This document shows, piece by piece, positions 1-6,907 of a stretch of DNA of 16,372 bases. Each line of letters begins with the position of its first letter. The first letter of the stretch is position 1. Source of the stretch: an uncultured Flavobacterium sp. (GTDB taxonomy: Bacteria > Bacteroidota > Bacteroidia > Flavobacteriales > Flavobacteriaceae). A program made the translations under genes and the position numbers. Location: the NCBI RefSeq assembly GCF_946481155.1, contig NZ_CAMLMK010000064.1:1-16372 (forward strand), written 5' to 3'. The notes below the pieces were generated by a model that saw only the letters and a program-made list of their open reading frames with translations, had not been told where the DNA came from and made no database searches.

Positions 1-972
1 CTTTTGCAATTGCAGCTTATCACTCTCCAATGTAGCTGTTTCCAGTATTTTTTCGACAATCTCATGCAGCTTGGATAAATGTTCCTTTGAAATGGCCACA
101 TATTTTTTGGTTTTCTCCGGCTCATTATCAGTATTAAATCTTTCTATTCCTTCCAGAGCACTGCTAACCACAGCAATAGGCGTTTTCAATTCGTGTGATA
201 TATTACTGATGAAATCATTTTTTATGATGGCCATTTGCTTCTGCCGGCGAATAACTGAAAGCAGGTAAAAAAGGCAAAAAATAATGCTCAGGGAAAATAT
301 AAACGAAAGCAGGATACCTGTCAGCCCCGCTTTTAGTGTCTTTAAATAAATGTCGGGGAAAAAAAGTTTCAATTCACTTTGTGGCGGCAAATAGGCTGAT
401 TTGGAAAGTGACGAAAAAAGGAATTTTTTATTATCCGGATCATTATACTTTCCGTGCGCTTTTCCTTTCCTTTTATAAAGAAGGGCATATTCAAAGTTTA
501 GGTTTTTATGTACGAATTCGGCATCCAGGTAACTTGCCATTTCAGCAAGATTGATACTGTCTTTCCTTATAGCAATAATCGTTTTTTCCGCCAGGAATTT
601 TATGTTTTTGATTTCGGAAAGAGAATCATTTCTGCCAGATCCTAAATCTTTAAGGATAATGTGGTTGTTTTTTGGCCTCGCTGTTTGTTCCAACCCCATT
701 TGTGCTTCCAGGAATATCTTATCCGGATTAGTAAAAGTGTCTTTCTGTATCGTATCGGGTACGGTCAGGGTAAAGTTATGTATAATGTTAGATTTTGCCT
801 TATCATTATAATAATTGTTAACGCTGTTGTCTAAAACTAACTGTATCGTACTGAAAATCTGCGCTCTATTATTTTGATAGTTCTGAATATTCCAATACAC
901 CTGTATGCCAACAGTTACTAAAACCGTGAGTGCAATCAAGGGCGCAATATTGTTTCGAAGGAATGATTTCAT
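1..972 (-). CDS. Two-component sensor histidine kinase, partial (N-terminal 324 residues)
   Basis: This gene reads leftward and is open at the window edge, so only the N-terminal part is present. The ATG is at 970-972. The translation has a membrane segment at about residues 9-27, a roughly 190-residue extracytoplasmic sensor region without a motif I recognise, a second membrane segment at about 215-241, and then the dimerisation and phosphoacceptor helix. The H-box reads NDFISNISHELKTPIAVV, with the likely phosphorylated histidine at H260. The catalytic ATPase domain (N, G1, G2 boxes) would lie beyond the left edge. This order is classic for membrane-bound kinases of the HisKA class, which autophosphorylate and pass phosphate to an OmpR-type response regulator. 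That partner would be expected further left, but it is not visible. The 10-bp repeats just upstream of the gene fit autoregulation. The stimulus is unknown. Confidence 0.93.
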   Translation of the reverse strand, partial: MKSFLRNNIAPLIALTVLVTVGIQVYWNIQNYQNNRAQIFSTIQLVLDNSVNNYYNDKAKSNIIHNFTLTVPDTIQKDTFTNPDKIFLEAQMGLEQTARPKNNHIILKDLGSGRNDSLSEIKNIKFLAEKTIIAIRKDSINLAEMASYLDAEFVHKNLNFEYALLYKRKGKAHGKYNDPDNKKFLFSSLSKSAYLPPQSELKLFFPDIYLKTLKAGLTGILLSFIFSLSIIFCLFYLLSVIRRQKQMAIIKNDFISNISHELKTPIAVVSSALEGIERFNTDNEPEKTKKYVAISKEHLSKLHEIVEKILETATLESDKLQLQK

Positions 973-1008
973 AAATCAAAAATAGCAACTGTATGGATAT
1001 CTTTTGTC

Positions 1009-1038
1009 TCATTAACACTCGTTAACACTCATTATGAT
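1009..1038. promoter_or_regulatory. 10-bp direct repeats, candidate response-regulator binding site
   Basis: Two nearly identical 10-mers lie head to tail: TCATTAACAC (1009-1018) and TCGTTAACAC (1019-1028). A degenerate third copy follows (TCATTATGAT, 1029-1038). Direct repeats with about one-helical-turn spacing are typical of OmpR-family response-regulator sites. The position, between the histidine kinase gene and the divergent thioredoxin gene, would allow control of either. That binding role is inferred. Confidence 0.45.
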
Positions 1039-1062
1039 TCGGTTAGAACTCAAGGAGTTACT

Positions 1063-1091
1063 TTTGGCTATGTAAAATACTAAAAATTTTG
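1063..1091 (+). promoter_or_regulatory. Candidate promoter of the thioredoxin-family gene
   Basis: TTTG at 1063-1066 is followed 17 bp later by AAATTTTG (1084-1091), one base off the Bacteroidota -7 consensus TAnnTTTG. The leader to the chosen ATG at 1164 would be about 65 nt. The match is imperfect, so this is a weak call. Confidence 0.33.
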
Positions 1092-1163
1092 AAACGATTA
1101 CGATGAAAAATGACAACATAAACTGTGGGACATTTTTCTAACATTAACTTAAAAAAAGATATT

Positions 1164-1967
1164 ATGACAGGAAAAAATTGGATGATTGCAATTGTGTTGG
1201 TACTAATTGCAGGCAGTAGCACCGTTTACGCTCAGGCTACTCAGGAAAAAAAAGGCGACATAGCGGTAAAAAATGCTGATCCGTTAAAAGGTTTAAAAAA
1301 AGCATCCCCTAAAGAGCTTAATTCCGACAAGAGAATTATGCTGGATCCCACTACAACTCCTTTTTATACAGAAAATCATGAATTGATTGATATAAAAGAT
1401 TTCGGGGCACTTATGTCATCCGGGGATTATATGCCTGAACCTTACGTTGACAACAATATGGATATAAAAGCTTTTGTATTGCGAAAAGCCACAGAGCAAG
1501 AAAAAATGAAGAGGAAACAGATGGAAATGAACAGACTCGGTAAGAATGAACTAATAGGAAAAGAGGCATTCTCATTTAGTGTTACCGACATGTTTGGCAA
1601 CAAATACTCCCTTGAGGAACTTAAAGGAAAAGTAATTGTGATGAATTTCTGGTTCGTTGAATGCAAACCCTGTGTAATGGAGATGCCTGAACTTAATAAG
1701 TTGGTTGAAAAATACAAGAATAAAGACGTAGTTTTTCTTGGTTTTGCTACAAATAAAAAAGCAAAAATTGATCAGTTCTTAAAGACAAAGTCATTCAATT
1801 ACAATTTGATTGCGGACAGCGAGAATATAGCAAATTTATACAATGTAAATTCTTTTCCGACCCATGTGATAATTGATAAAAACTCCAAAATAGTACACTA
1901 TGTTAGTGGATTAGGACCAACTACCGTGGAAGAAATTGATAAGAAAATTGAAAGCTTACTAAAATAA
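1164..1967 (+). CDS. Secreted TlpA/AhpC-TSA-type thioredoxin-like protein
   Basis: The 267-residue protein has a Sec signal peptide (about residues 1-24, hydrophobic core IAIVLVLIAG, cleavage near VYAQ/A). A charged, lysine-rich region without a recognised domain follows (about 25-130), then a thioredoxin fold (about 131-267). The redox motif is CKPC (C167-C170) in the context NFWFVECKPC, and the cis-proline is P232 in SFPTH. Members of this family act in the periplasm as disulfide reductases or oxidoreductases, for example in cytochrome c maturation or thiol repair. The substrate cannot be told from sequence. I chose the ATG at 1164 because it places the signal peptide at the N-terminus; an in-frame GTG at 1125 would add 13 polar residues. 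The gene appears monocistronic: it has its own candidate promoter and is followed by a strong terminator. It is divergent from the histidine kinase gene and may be a target of that system. Confidence 0.9.
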   Translation: MTGKNWMIAIVLVLIAGSSTVYAQATQEKKGDIAVKNADPLKGLKKASPKELNSDKRIMLDPTTTPFYTENHELIDIKDFGALMSSGDYMPEPYVDNNMDIKAFVLRKATEQEKMKRKQMEMNRLGKNELIGKEAFSFSVTDMFGNKYSLEELKGKVIVMNFWFVECKPCVMEMPELNKLVEKYKNKDVVFLGFATNKKAKIDQFLKTKSFNYNLIADSENIANLYNVNSFPTHVIIDKNSKIVHYVSGLGPTTVEEIDKKIESLLK

Positions 1968-1981
1968 TGCTACCCTGTTCC

Positions 1982-2001
1982 GCAAAGTTTTCGGACTTTG
2001 C
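1982..2001 (+). other. Stem-loop between the stop codon and the terminator
   Basis: GCAAAGT (1982-1988) and ACTTTGC (1995-2001) form a perfect 7-bp stem around a 6-nt loop (TTTCGG). It starts 15 bp after the thioredoxin stop codon and lies 9 bp before the terminator hairpin. No T-run follows, so it is not itself an intrinsic terminator. It could protect the 3' end of the mRNA. Confidence 0.5.
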
Positions 2002-2010
2002 ACTATACTT

Positions 2011-2041
2011 AAAGCTACAGCAATTTGTTGTAGCTTTTTTT
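2011..2041 (+). terminator. Intrinsic terminator of the thioredoxin-family gene
   Basis: The arms AAAGCTACA (2011-2019) and TGTAGCTTT (2029-2037) form a 9-bp stem. It can be extended inward by G-T, C-G and A-T pairs, leaving a tiny loop. A run of seven T follows (2035-2041). This is a textbook rho-independent terminator. Confidence 0.88.
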
Positions 2042-2147
2042 ATTAAATGAAGAGCCTTTGAGCACTCCTTTTTTTCAAAACAAAAACACAATCGACTGAC
2101 TGTCAATAATATTCACTAAATTAGTAGGATATTGCAAAAACACTCCT

Positions 2148-3824
2148 ATGTCATTACTTCCTGAAAATCTTGAGCGCTACCGAAAATTCATAGCCTTTAT
2201 CCTGAAATACAGGAACAGCGAGGTTTTTAAGACCGCATCAGATAATGCCATGAATCTGATTACAGATGAAACAGTACGGAATGAAGTAACCGACTACCAG
2301 AAGCCGGAAGAGTTTGTGGAAGATTTAAAGAAGATGGGGCCAACCTATGTCAAAATCGGGCAAACCTTATCTACCCGACCCGACTTACTACCCGATAATT
2401 ACCTCAAAGCACTTTCTACTTTACAGGATGACCTGGATGCCATACCTTACGAAGAAGTTCAAAAAACCGTAGAAGAAGAAATCGGCACAAAAATTTCAAA
2501 AGCCTTTCAGAGTTTTGACGAAAAGCCAATTGCCAGCGCATCTATTGGGCAGGTACACAGAGCAGTATTGCGATCCGGCAAAAATGTGGTCGTAAAGATT
2601 CAGCGGCCCGGCGTCCGAAAAGAAATCATCGAAGAAATGGACACGCTGAAAGAATTAGCTTCTTTGGCAGTCAAACATACCGAAATGGGCAAAATGTACG
2701 GCCTCGATGAAGTAATCGACGAGATGCGCTACATTTTACTGAGCGAACTCGATTATAAGAAAGAAGCTGAAAATCTCATAGTGGTCGGCGATAATATGAC
2801 AGAGTTTGAAAACATCATTGTACCGCAGCCTGTATTGGATTATTCCTCTTCTAAAGTCCTTACCATGGATTATATTGAAGGAACTAAAATAACCAGTATT
2901 AATCCGCTCCTAAAAACAGAAATTAATTTTGAGTACTTAGTGGACGAGCTTATTGAAGCCTACATGAAGCAAATCCTTTACGATGGCATAGCCCATGCCG
3001 ATCCGCATCCCGGCAATGTGCATCTGACTGCCGAAAATAAAGTAGTGCTGATGGATTTAGGCATGGTAGCTAAATTCAGTCCGACGCTCCAGGACGATAT
3101 TCTAAAGTTGCTGATTGCGATGAGCAAATACGATGGCGAGGAAACTTCAAACGTACTACTGAATATCAGTGTTCATGATAAACTGGCCGATGTAGCCGGA
3201 TTCAAGAAAGAAGTCAACCGTTTGGTATTGGAAAGCCAGAATAAAACAGCCAAAGACATGCAAACCGGCAAAGTATTGATTCAGTTAAACAGTATTGCAG
3301 CCTACAAAGGCATCCGCATTCCGGTAGAATTAAACATTTTAGGCAAAATACTGATGAACATGGACCAGATTGTAGCAGTGCTGACGCCCAATTACGATCT
3401 TCAAAATGCCATCAAACGCAACGTAGAAAGCATCATGCATTCGAAAATGCTGGAACAGCTCAAACCCGAAAATATATTTGCCGAATTACTCGAAGCCAAA
3501 AAACTGTTTTTCAAACTGCCGGAAAGACTAAACAAGATTACGGAAAACCTGGCGAACAACGAATTCGAAATCAAGGTAGATACTATCGACGAACAAAGGT
3601 TAACCGATGGTTTCCAGAAAGTAGCGAACCGGATAGCCATTGGCTTAATTATCGCCGCATTAATTATCGGGGCATCTCTATTGATGCGGGTTCCTACCTC
3701 CTACACTATTTTCGGATATCCGGCGATAGCTATTATATTTTTCCTGAGCGCTTCGATATTCGCGGTATGGTTTGTCCTGAAAATTGTAGTAAGCGATGAA
3801 ACTTTCCGCAAAAAGAAAAAATAG
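2148..3824 (+). CDS. ABC1/AarF (UbiB-like) atypical kinase family protein
   Basis: The 558-residue protein carries the hallmarks of the ABC1/UbiB family. The KxGQ motif (K69-Q72, in YVKIGQTLSTRPDLLP) lies in the N-terminal extension. SASIGQVH (130-137) corresponds to the atypical nucleotide loop. The invariant lysine is K150 in VVVKIQRPG. The catalytic loop is HADPHPGN (283-290) and the metal-binding DLG is at 303-305. Two C-terminal membrane segments (about 496-513 and 525-546) anchor it. In E. coli, UbiB supports ubiquinone synthesis and has ATPase activity rather than protein kinase activity. Flavobacteria mainly use menaquinone, so a wider role in isoprenoid lipid or quinone handling is more likely here. 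The ATG at 2148 gives a natural N-terminus. The gene stands alone between two terminators, convergent with the PhoH-family gene. All key motifs are intact. Confidence 0.92.
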   Translation: MSLLPENLERYRKFIAFILKYRNSEVFKTASDNAMNLITDETVRNEVTDYQKPEEFVEDLKKMGPTYVKIGQTLSTRPDLLPDNYLKALSTLQDDLDAIPYEEVQKTVEEEIGTKISKAFQSFDEKPIASASIGQVHRAVLRSGKNVVVKIQRPGVRKEIIEEMDTLKELASLAVKHTEMGKMYGLDEVIDEMRYILLSELDYKKEAENLIVVGDNMTEFENIIVPQPVLDYSSSKVLTMDYIEGTKITSINPLLKTEINFEYLVDELIEAYMKQILYDGIAHADPHPGNVHLTAENKVVLMDLGMVAKFSPTLQDDILKLLIAMSKYDGEETSNVLLNISVHDKLADVAGFKKEVNRLVLESQNKTAKDMQTGKVLIQLNSIAAYKGIRIPVELNILGKILMNMDQIVAVLTPNYDLQNAIKRNVESIMHSKMLEQLKPENIFAELLEAKKLFFKLPERLNKITENLANNEFEIKVDTIDEQRLTDGFQKVANRIAIGLIIAALIIGASLLMRVPTSYTIFGYPAIAIIFFLSASIFAVWFVLKIVVSDETFRKKKK

Positions 3825-3836
3825 CTTAAAAAACTA

Positions 3837-3875
3837 AAGCGAAAAGCAGGATTTAAATTTCCGGGCTTTTCGCTT
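3837..3875. terminator. Bidirectional terminator between convergent genes
   Basis: AAGCGAAAAGC (3837-3847) and GCTTTTCGCTT (3865-3875) form a perfect 11-bp stem with a 17-nt loop. On the minus strand the stem is followed by a T-rich stretch (TTTAGTTTTTT), which fits termination of the PhoH-family gene ending at 3906. On the plus strand the downstream sequence is AT-rich but has a weaker T-run. Confidence 0.75.
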
Positions 3876-3905
3876 CAATTAATATTATTTAAAAGTTAGT
3901 ATTCG

Positions 3906-4856
3906 TTAATCGTGATTTTCAATGCTCTTATAAGCATCGATTACTTTTTTCACCAATCGGTGGCGTACAATGTCTTTATCATCAAGATAGATAATGCCGA
4001 TGCCGTCGATGTCTTTCAGTACCAGAATCGCTTCTTTCAGTCCGGAAATCGTTCTTCGCGGTAAATCTACCTGACCCGGGTCACCCGTTATCATAAACTT
4101 TGCATTTTTCCCCATACGCGTTAAGAACATTTTCATTTGCGAATGCGTCGTATTTTGCGCTTCATCCAAAATTACGAAAGCATTATCCAAAGTTCGTCCG
4201 CGCATGAAAGCCAATGGCGCAATCTGAATAATACCTTTCAGGATATAATCTTCCAGCGTTTGAGGTGGCAGCATATCGCGCAAAGCATCATATAATGGCT
4301 GCATGTACGGATCCAATTTCTCCTTCATATCACCGGGAAGGAAACCTAAATTCTCGCCCGCTTCTACAGCCGGACGCGTTAAAATAATTCGTTTTACCTG
4401 TTTTTCTTTCAGGGCTTTTACCGCCAAAGCTACACCTGTATAGGTTTTTCCTGTTCCTGCAGGACCTACGGCAAAAACCATGTCATTTTTCGCTACATAA
4501 TCAACTAATTTCTGTTGATTGGGTGTCATGGCTTTAATCAATTTTCCGCCAATTCCGTGTACCAGAATTTTGTCCGCATCAGCCATTCTGTGTTCATCCT
4601 GGCTGTTGGTTTGTACAATTCGCTCAATCACATTGTCGTCAATGGAATTGTAACGCGAAAAATGGGTAATCAATCGATTAAAACGTACTTCAAACTCATC
4701 CAAAATTTCCTTTTCTCCATAGGCTTTCACCAGCGTGCCCCGGGCTACAATTTTTAATTTCGGGTATAATTTTTTAATTACTTCAAGATGAGAATCTTGA
4801 GCACCCCAAAATTCTTTTGGAGTGATGTCTGTCAATTCGATGGTTCTTTCGTTCAA
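3906..4856 (-). CDS. PhoH-family ATPase (PhoH-like/YbeZ type)
   Basis: This 316-residue protein has an N-terminal region of about 110 residues, including a KH-like stretch around LKIVARGTLVKAYG (35-47), and then the PhoH P-loop domain. Walker A is GPAGTGKT (131-138) and Walker B is VILDEAQN (228-235). ITGDPGQVDLP (256-266) matches the family's conserved sensor-like segment. PhoH/YbeZ proteins are cytoplasmic ATPases related to helicase-type folds. They have been linked to RNA metabolism and ribosome maturation, often with the endonuclease YbeY; no ybeY is visible here. The start is a TTG codon (4854-4856): an in-frame TAA occurs 15 bases upstream, and the next internal ATG is at residue 91, inside the conserved protein. 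The gene is divergent from the SAM-hydrolase-family gene and shares a 94-bp promoter spacer with it. Confidence 0.93.
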   Translation of the reverse strand: MNERTIELTDITPKEFWGAQDSHLEVIKKLYPKLKIVARGTLVKAYGEKEILDEFEVRFNRLITHFSRYNSIDDNVIERIVQTNSQDEHRMADADKILVHGIGGKLIKAMTPNQQKLVDYVAKNDMVFAVGPAGTGKTYTGVALAVKALKEKQVKRIILTRPAVEAGENLGFLPGDMKEKLDPYMQPLYDALRDMLPPQTLEDYILKGIIQIAPLAFMRGRTLDNAFVILDEAQNTTHSQMKMFLTRMGKNAKFMITGDPGQVDLPRRTISGLKEAILVLKDIDGIGIIYLDDKDIVRHRLVKKVIDAYKSIENHD

Positions 4857-4886
4857 AAGCAGCGGGATTTAATTAAAAAAATAAGT

Positions 4887-4894
4887 TAGCTTTG
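4887..4894 (+). promoter_or_regulatory. Candidate -7 element for the SAM-hydrolase-family gene
   Basis: TAGCTTTG matches TAnnTTTG exactly and would give a leader of about 50 nt to the ATG at 4951. No TTG is found 17-23 bp upstream, so the -33 box is missing or degenerate. Confidence 0.35.
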
Positions 4895-4902
4895 CATTAT
4901 CT

Positions 4903-4910
4903 CAAATCTA
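4903..4910 (-). promoter_or_regulatory. Candidate -7 element for the PhoH-family gene
   Basis: Read on the minus strand this is TAGATTTG, an exact TAnnTTTG match. It lies about 47 bp upstream of the TTG start codon. It faces the plus-strand -7 candidate at 4887-4894, with 8 bp between them. No clear -33 element was found. Confidence 0.33.
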
Positions 4911-4950
4911 ATGAAATTTACAAAAACTTTCTGTAATAGTTATAAACAAA

Positions 4951-5781
4951 ATGATGTCAATAATTACGCTAACTACCGATTTTGGCCTGAAAGACCACTT
5001 TGTTGGCGCCTTAAAAGGTAAAATTATTACAGAACATCCTCAGACACAGATTATAGACATTTCCCACGACATCGATTTGTTCAATATTTCCGAAGCGAGT
5101 TACACTATTAATGCGGCTTACAACAGCTTTCCGAAAGGTTCCGTACACTTAATTGGTGTCGATTCGGAGCAGACATTGGAAAACAAGCACATCGCCATGC
5201 AATGGAACGACCATTTTTTTGTTTGTGCCGATAACGGAATCCTAAGCATCCTCACCCAGAAAATTGTTCCGCAGAAGATTGTAGAAATCAACATTCACGA
5301 CCGCTTGCCGGAAGGTTCTTCAGATATGGACGTATTTGTGAAAGTCGCCTGTCATCTGGCAAAAGGCGGCGCTTTAAGTGTAATCGGAAAAGAGATAAGC
5401 CATATTAAAGAAATCAGTGAACTGCACGCGACTGTGGCTTCCGATTTCGGGTCCATAAAAGGCGCTGTGGTCTATATCGATCATTTTGGGAATTGCGTGA
5501 CCAATATCTCCCGAAAACTAATCCAGGAAATTGGAAAAGGACGCTTGTTTGAAGTGAAATTCGGCAACAAAACCATCAGAAGCATTCATAAGAATTATTC
5601 CGATTTTAAAATCTCCGAGAAATTTACGCTGAAAGATTTTGAAGGGGAACGATTGGCACTTTTCAACGAGGCCGATTTCCTTGAGATCGCCATCTATAAA
5701 AGCAACCCGTCAACCGTGGGCTCGGCTACTTCCCTGCTTGGTTTGAAATTCAGGGACAGCGTTACGATTCAATTCCAATAA
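4951..5781 (+). CDS. SAM hydrolase / SAM hydroxide adenosyltransferase family protein (DUF62-type)
   Basis: The 276-residue protein starts with ITLTTDFGLKDHFVGALKG, the hallmark N-terminus of the family. It also has IGVDSE (68-73), CADNGIL (92-98) and IDHFGNCVTNI (176-186), the last two being the usual nucleoside-pocket segments. Characterised archaeal and bacterial relatives hydrolyse S-adenosylmethionine to adenosine and methionine. In those enzymes, as I recall them, an Asp, an Arg and a His act at the active site. Here the Asp (D71) is present, but the later 'HGRDIF' segment reads SDMDVF (124-129) and no Arg follows D71 at the usual place, so activity is uncertain. The ATG at 4954 is an equally good start. 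Downstream, a 40-bp gap leads to the ABM-like gene and then gldFG, all in the same direction. No terminator separates them, so co-transcription is likely. Confidence 0.85.
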   Translation: MMSIITLTTDFGLKDHFVGALKGKIITEHPQTQIIDISHDIDLFNISEASYTINAAYNSFPKGSVHLIGVDSEQTLENKHIAMQWNDHFFVCADNGILSILTQKIVPQKIVEINIHDRLPEGSSDMDVFVKVACHLAKGGALSVIGKEISHIKEISELHATVASDFGSIKGAVVYIDHFGNCVTNISRKLIQEIGKGRLFEVKFGNKTIRSIHKNYSDFKISEKFTLKDFEGERLALFNEADFLEIAIYKSNPSTVGSATSLLGLKFRDSVTIQFQ

Positions 5782-5821
5782 ATCTCAAATCAACAACTAA
5801 CCAAATAACCAAAAAAATAGT

Positions 5822-6118
5822 ATGTTTGTACGCATTGTAAAACTGAGTTTTCACGAGGAAAATATTCCGGCATTTCTGGAAAATTTCGAGTTGATGAAAG
5901 AGAAAATACGAAATGCGCCCGGAAACCGTTTTCTTGAATTGTACCAGGATAAAAACAATCCGTGTATTTTTTTCACTTACAGTTATTGGGAGACCGAAGA
6001 CGATCTGGAAAATTACCGCAATTCGGAACTGTTTTACGACGTTTGGACCTTTACCAAAAAACTGTTTAACGACAAACCGGAAGCCTGGAGCGTAGATAAG
6101 TTGGCGACTTTAGAATAA
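5822..6118 (+). CDS. Putative quinol monooxygenase / ABM-domain protein
   Basis: This 98-residue protein fits a dimeric alpha/beta barrel (ABM) fold. It opens with a beta strand (MFVRIVKLSF) and a helix (ENIPAFLENFELMKEKI). FLELYQDKNNP and a strand with FFTYSYWETEDDLENYR follow, and it ends in a helix near WTFTKKLF. The 'YSYWETEDDLENYRNS' segment resembles the W-x-s/t-x-x-d-l-x-x-y/h core common in antibiotic-biosynthesis monooxygenase and heme-degrading relatives. No metal or heme ligand can be assigned with confidence. Such small proteins typically act on quinols or other small aromatics without cofactors, but the substrate is unknown. It lies between the SAM-hydrolase-family gene and gldF, in the same direction, with short AT-rich spacers and no terminator. 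Confidence 0.72.
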   Translation: MFVRIVKLSFHEENIPAFLENFELMKEKIRNAPGNRFLELYQDKNNPCIFFTYSYWETEDDLENYRNSELFYDVWTFTKKLFNDKPEAWSVDKLATLE

Positions 6119-6181
6119 TTACGAATTGGAGTTTCAAATAAACGAATAACCAAATCAACATATAAACAATAAACACAAAGA

Positions 6182-6907
6182 ATGAAAGCATTATTATTAA
6201 GAGAAATCAAATCCTTTTTCGGTTCGCCGATCGGGTATTTGGTTATCGCTATTTTTCTTTTGCTCAATGGCTTGTTCCTTTGGGTATTTGAAGGGGAATT
6301 CAATATCTTAAAAAGCGGATTTGCCGATTTGAGTCCGTTTTTCACTTTAGCACCCTGGATTTTAATTTTCCTTATTCCTGCCGTGACCATGCGCAGTTTC
6401 TCCGATGAGAAAAAACAGGGAACCATTGAATTGATGCTTACAAAACCATTAAGCACCTGGGAAATTGTAAACGGGAAATTCTTCGGGGCATTCTTGCTGA
6501 TTGTAATCGCTATCATTCCAACCTTAATCTACGTTTTCGTTATTTCCGATTTGGGTAATCCTACCGGAAACCTGGATATGGGAAGCACGATGGGTTCTTA
6601 TTTCGGATTGCTGTTTTTAATTGCAGCATATTCCGCAATCGGGATCTTCACTTCTACCCTTTCCGATAATCAGATTGTGGCATTCATTATCGCTGTTTTC
6701 CTTTGCTTTTTCTTCTACTTTGGATTTGAAGGCTTAGCAAGTTTTATGGGAGATTTTGGCGGACTATTCTCAAGTTTCGGATTTGATTCGCACTTCAAGA
6801 GTATGAGCCGCGGTGTATTGGACACCCGTGACATTTTATATTTCGTTAGCGTTACCATTGCCTTTTTAGCTGGAACCGTTTATCAACTTAAATCTTTGAA
6901 ATGGTAA
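6182..6907 (+). CDS. gldF: Gliding-motility ABC transporter permease GldF
   Basis: The 241-residue integral membrane protein has about six hydrophobic segments, near residues 17-34, 51-70, 102-121, 137-158, 166-184 and 220-235. It carries the ABC-2 permease signature MRSFSDEKKQGTIELMLTKPL (70-90), with the conserved Glu-rich turn that contacts the ATPase. GldF forms the membrane channel of the GldA-GldF-GldG transporter, which is required for gliding in Flavobacterium johnsoniae although its substrate is not established. The identification rests on this signature plus the GldG partner overlapping its stop codon. gldA is usually encoded elsewhere, and it is absent here. The gene is likely co-transcribed with gldG by translational coupling. 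Confidence 0.93.
   Translation: MKALLLREIKSFFGSPIGYLVIAIFLLLNGLFLWVFEGEFNILKSGFADLSPFFTLAPWILIFLIPAVTMRSFSDEKKQGTIELMLTKPLSTWEIVNGKFFGAFLLIVIAIIPTLIYVFVISDLGNPTGNLDMGSTMGSYFGLLFLIAAYSAIGIFTSTLSDNQIVAFIIAVFLCFFFYFGFEGLASFMGDFGGLFSSFGFDSHFKSMSRGVLDTRDILYFVSVTIAFLAGTVYQLKSLKW

Noticed and set aside
71..811. Plus-strand open frames of 65-86 codons at the left end
   Set aside because: They lie opposite the histidine kinase gene, whose minus-strand frame is open throughout and shows transmembrane segments and an H-box. The plus frames have no recognisable features.
977..984. TATTTTTG on the minus strand as promoter of the histidine kinase gene
   Set aside because: It matches TAnnTTTG but lies only 4 bp before the ATG, and no TTG is found at the -33 distance.
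1125..1163. Upstream GTG start for the thioredoxin-family gene
   Set aside because: It would put 13 polar residues before a standard signal peptide. The ATG at 1164 gives a normal Sec signal.
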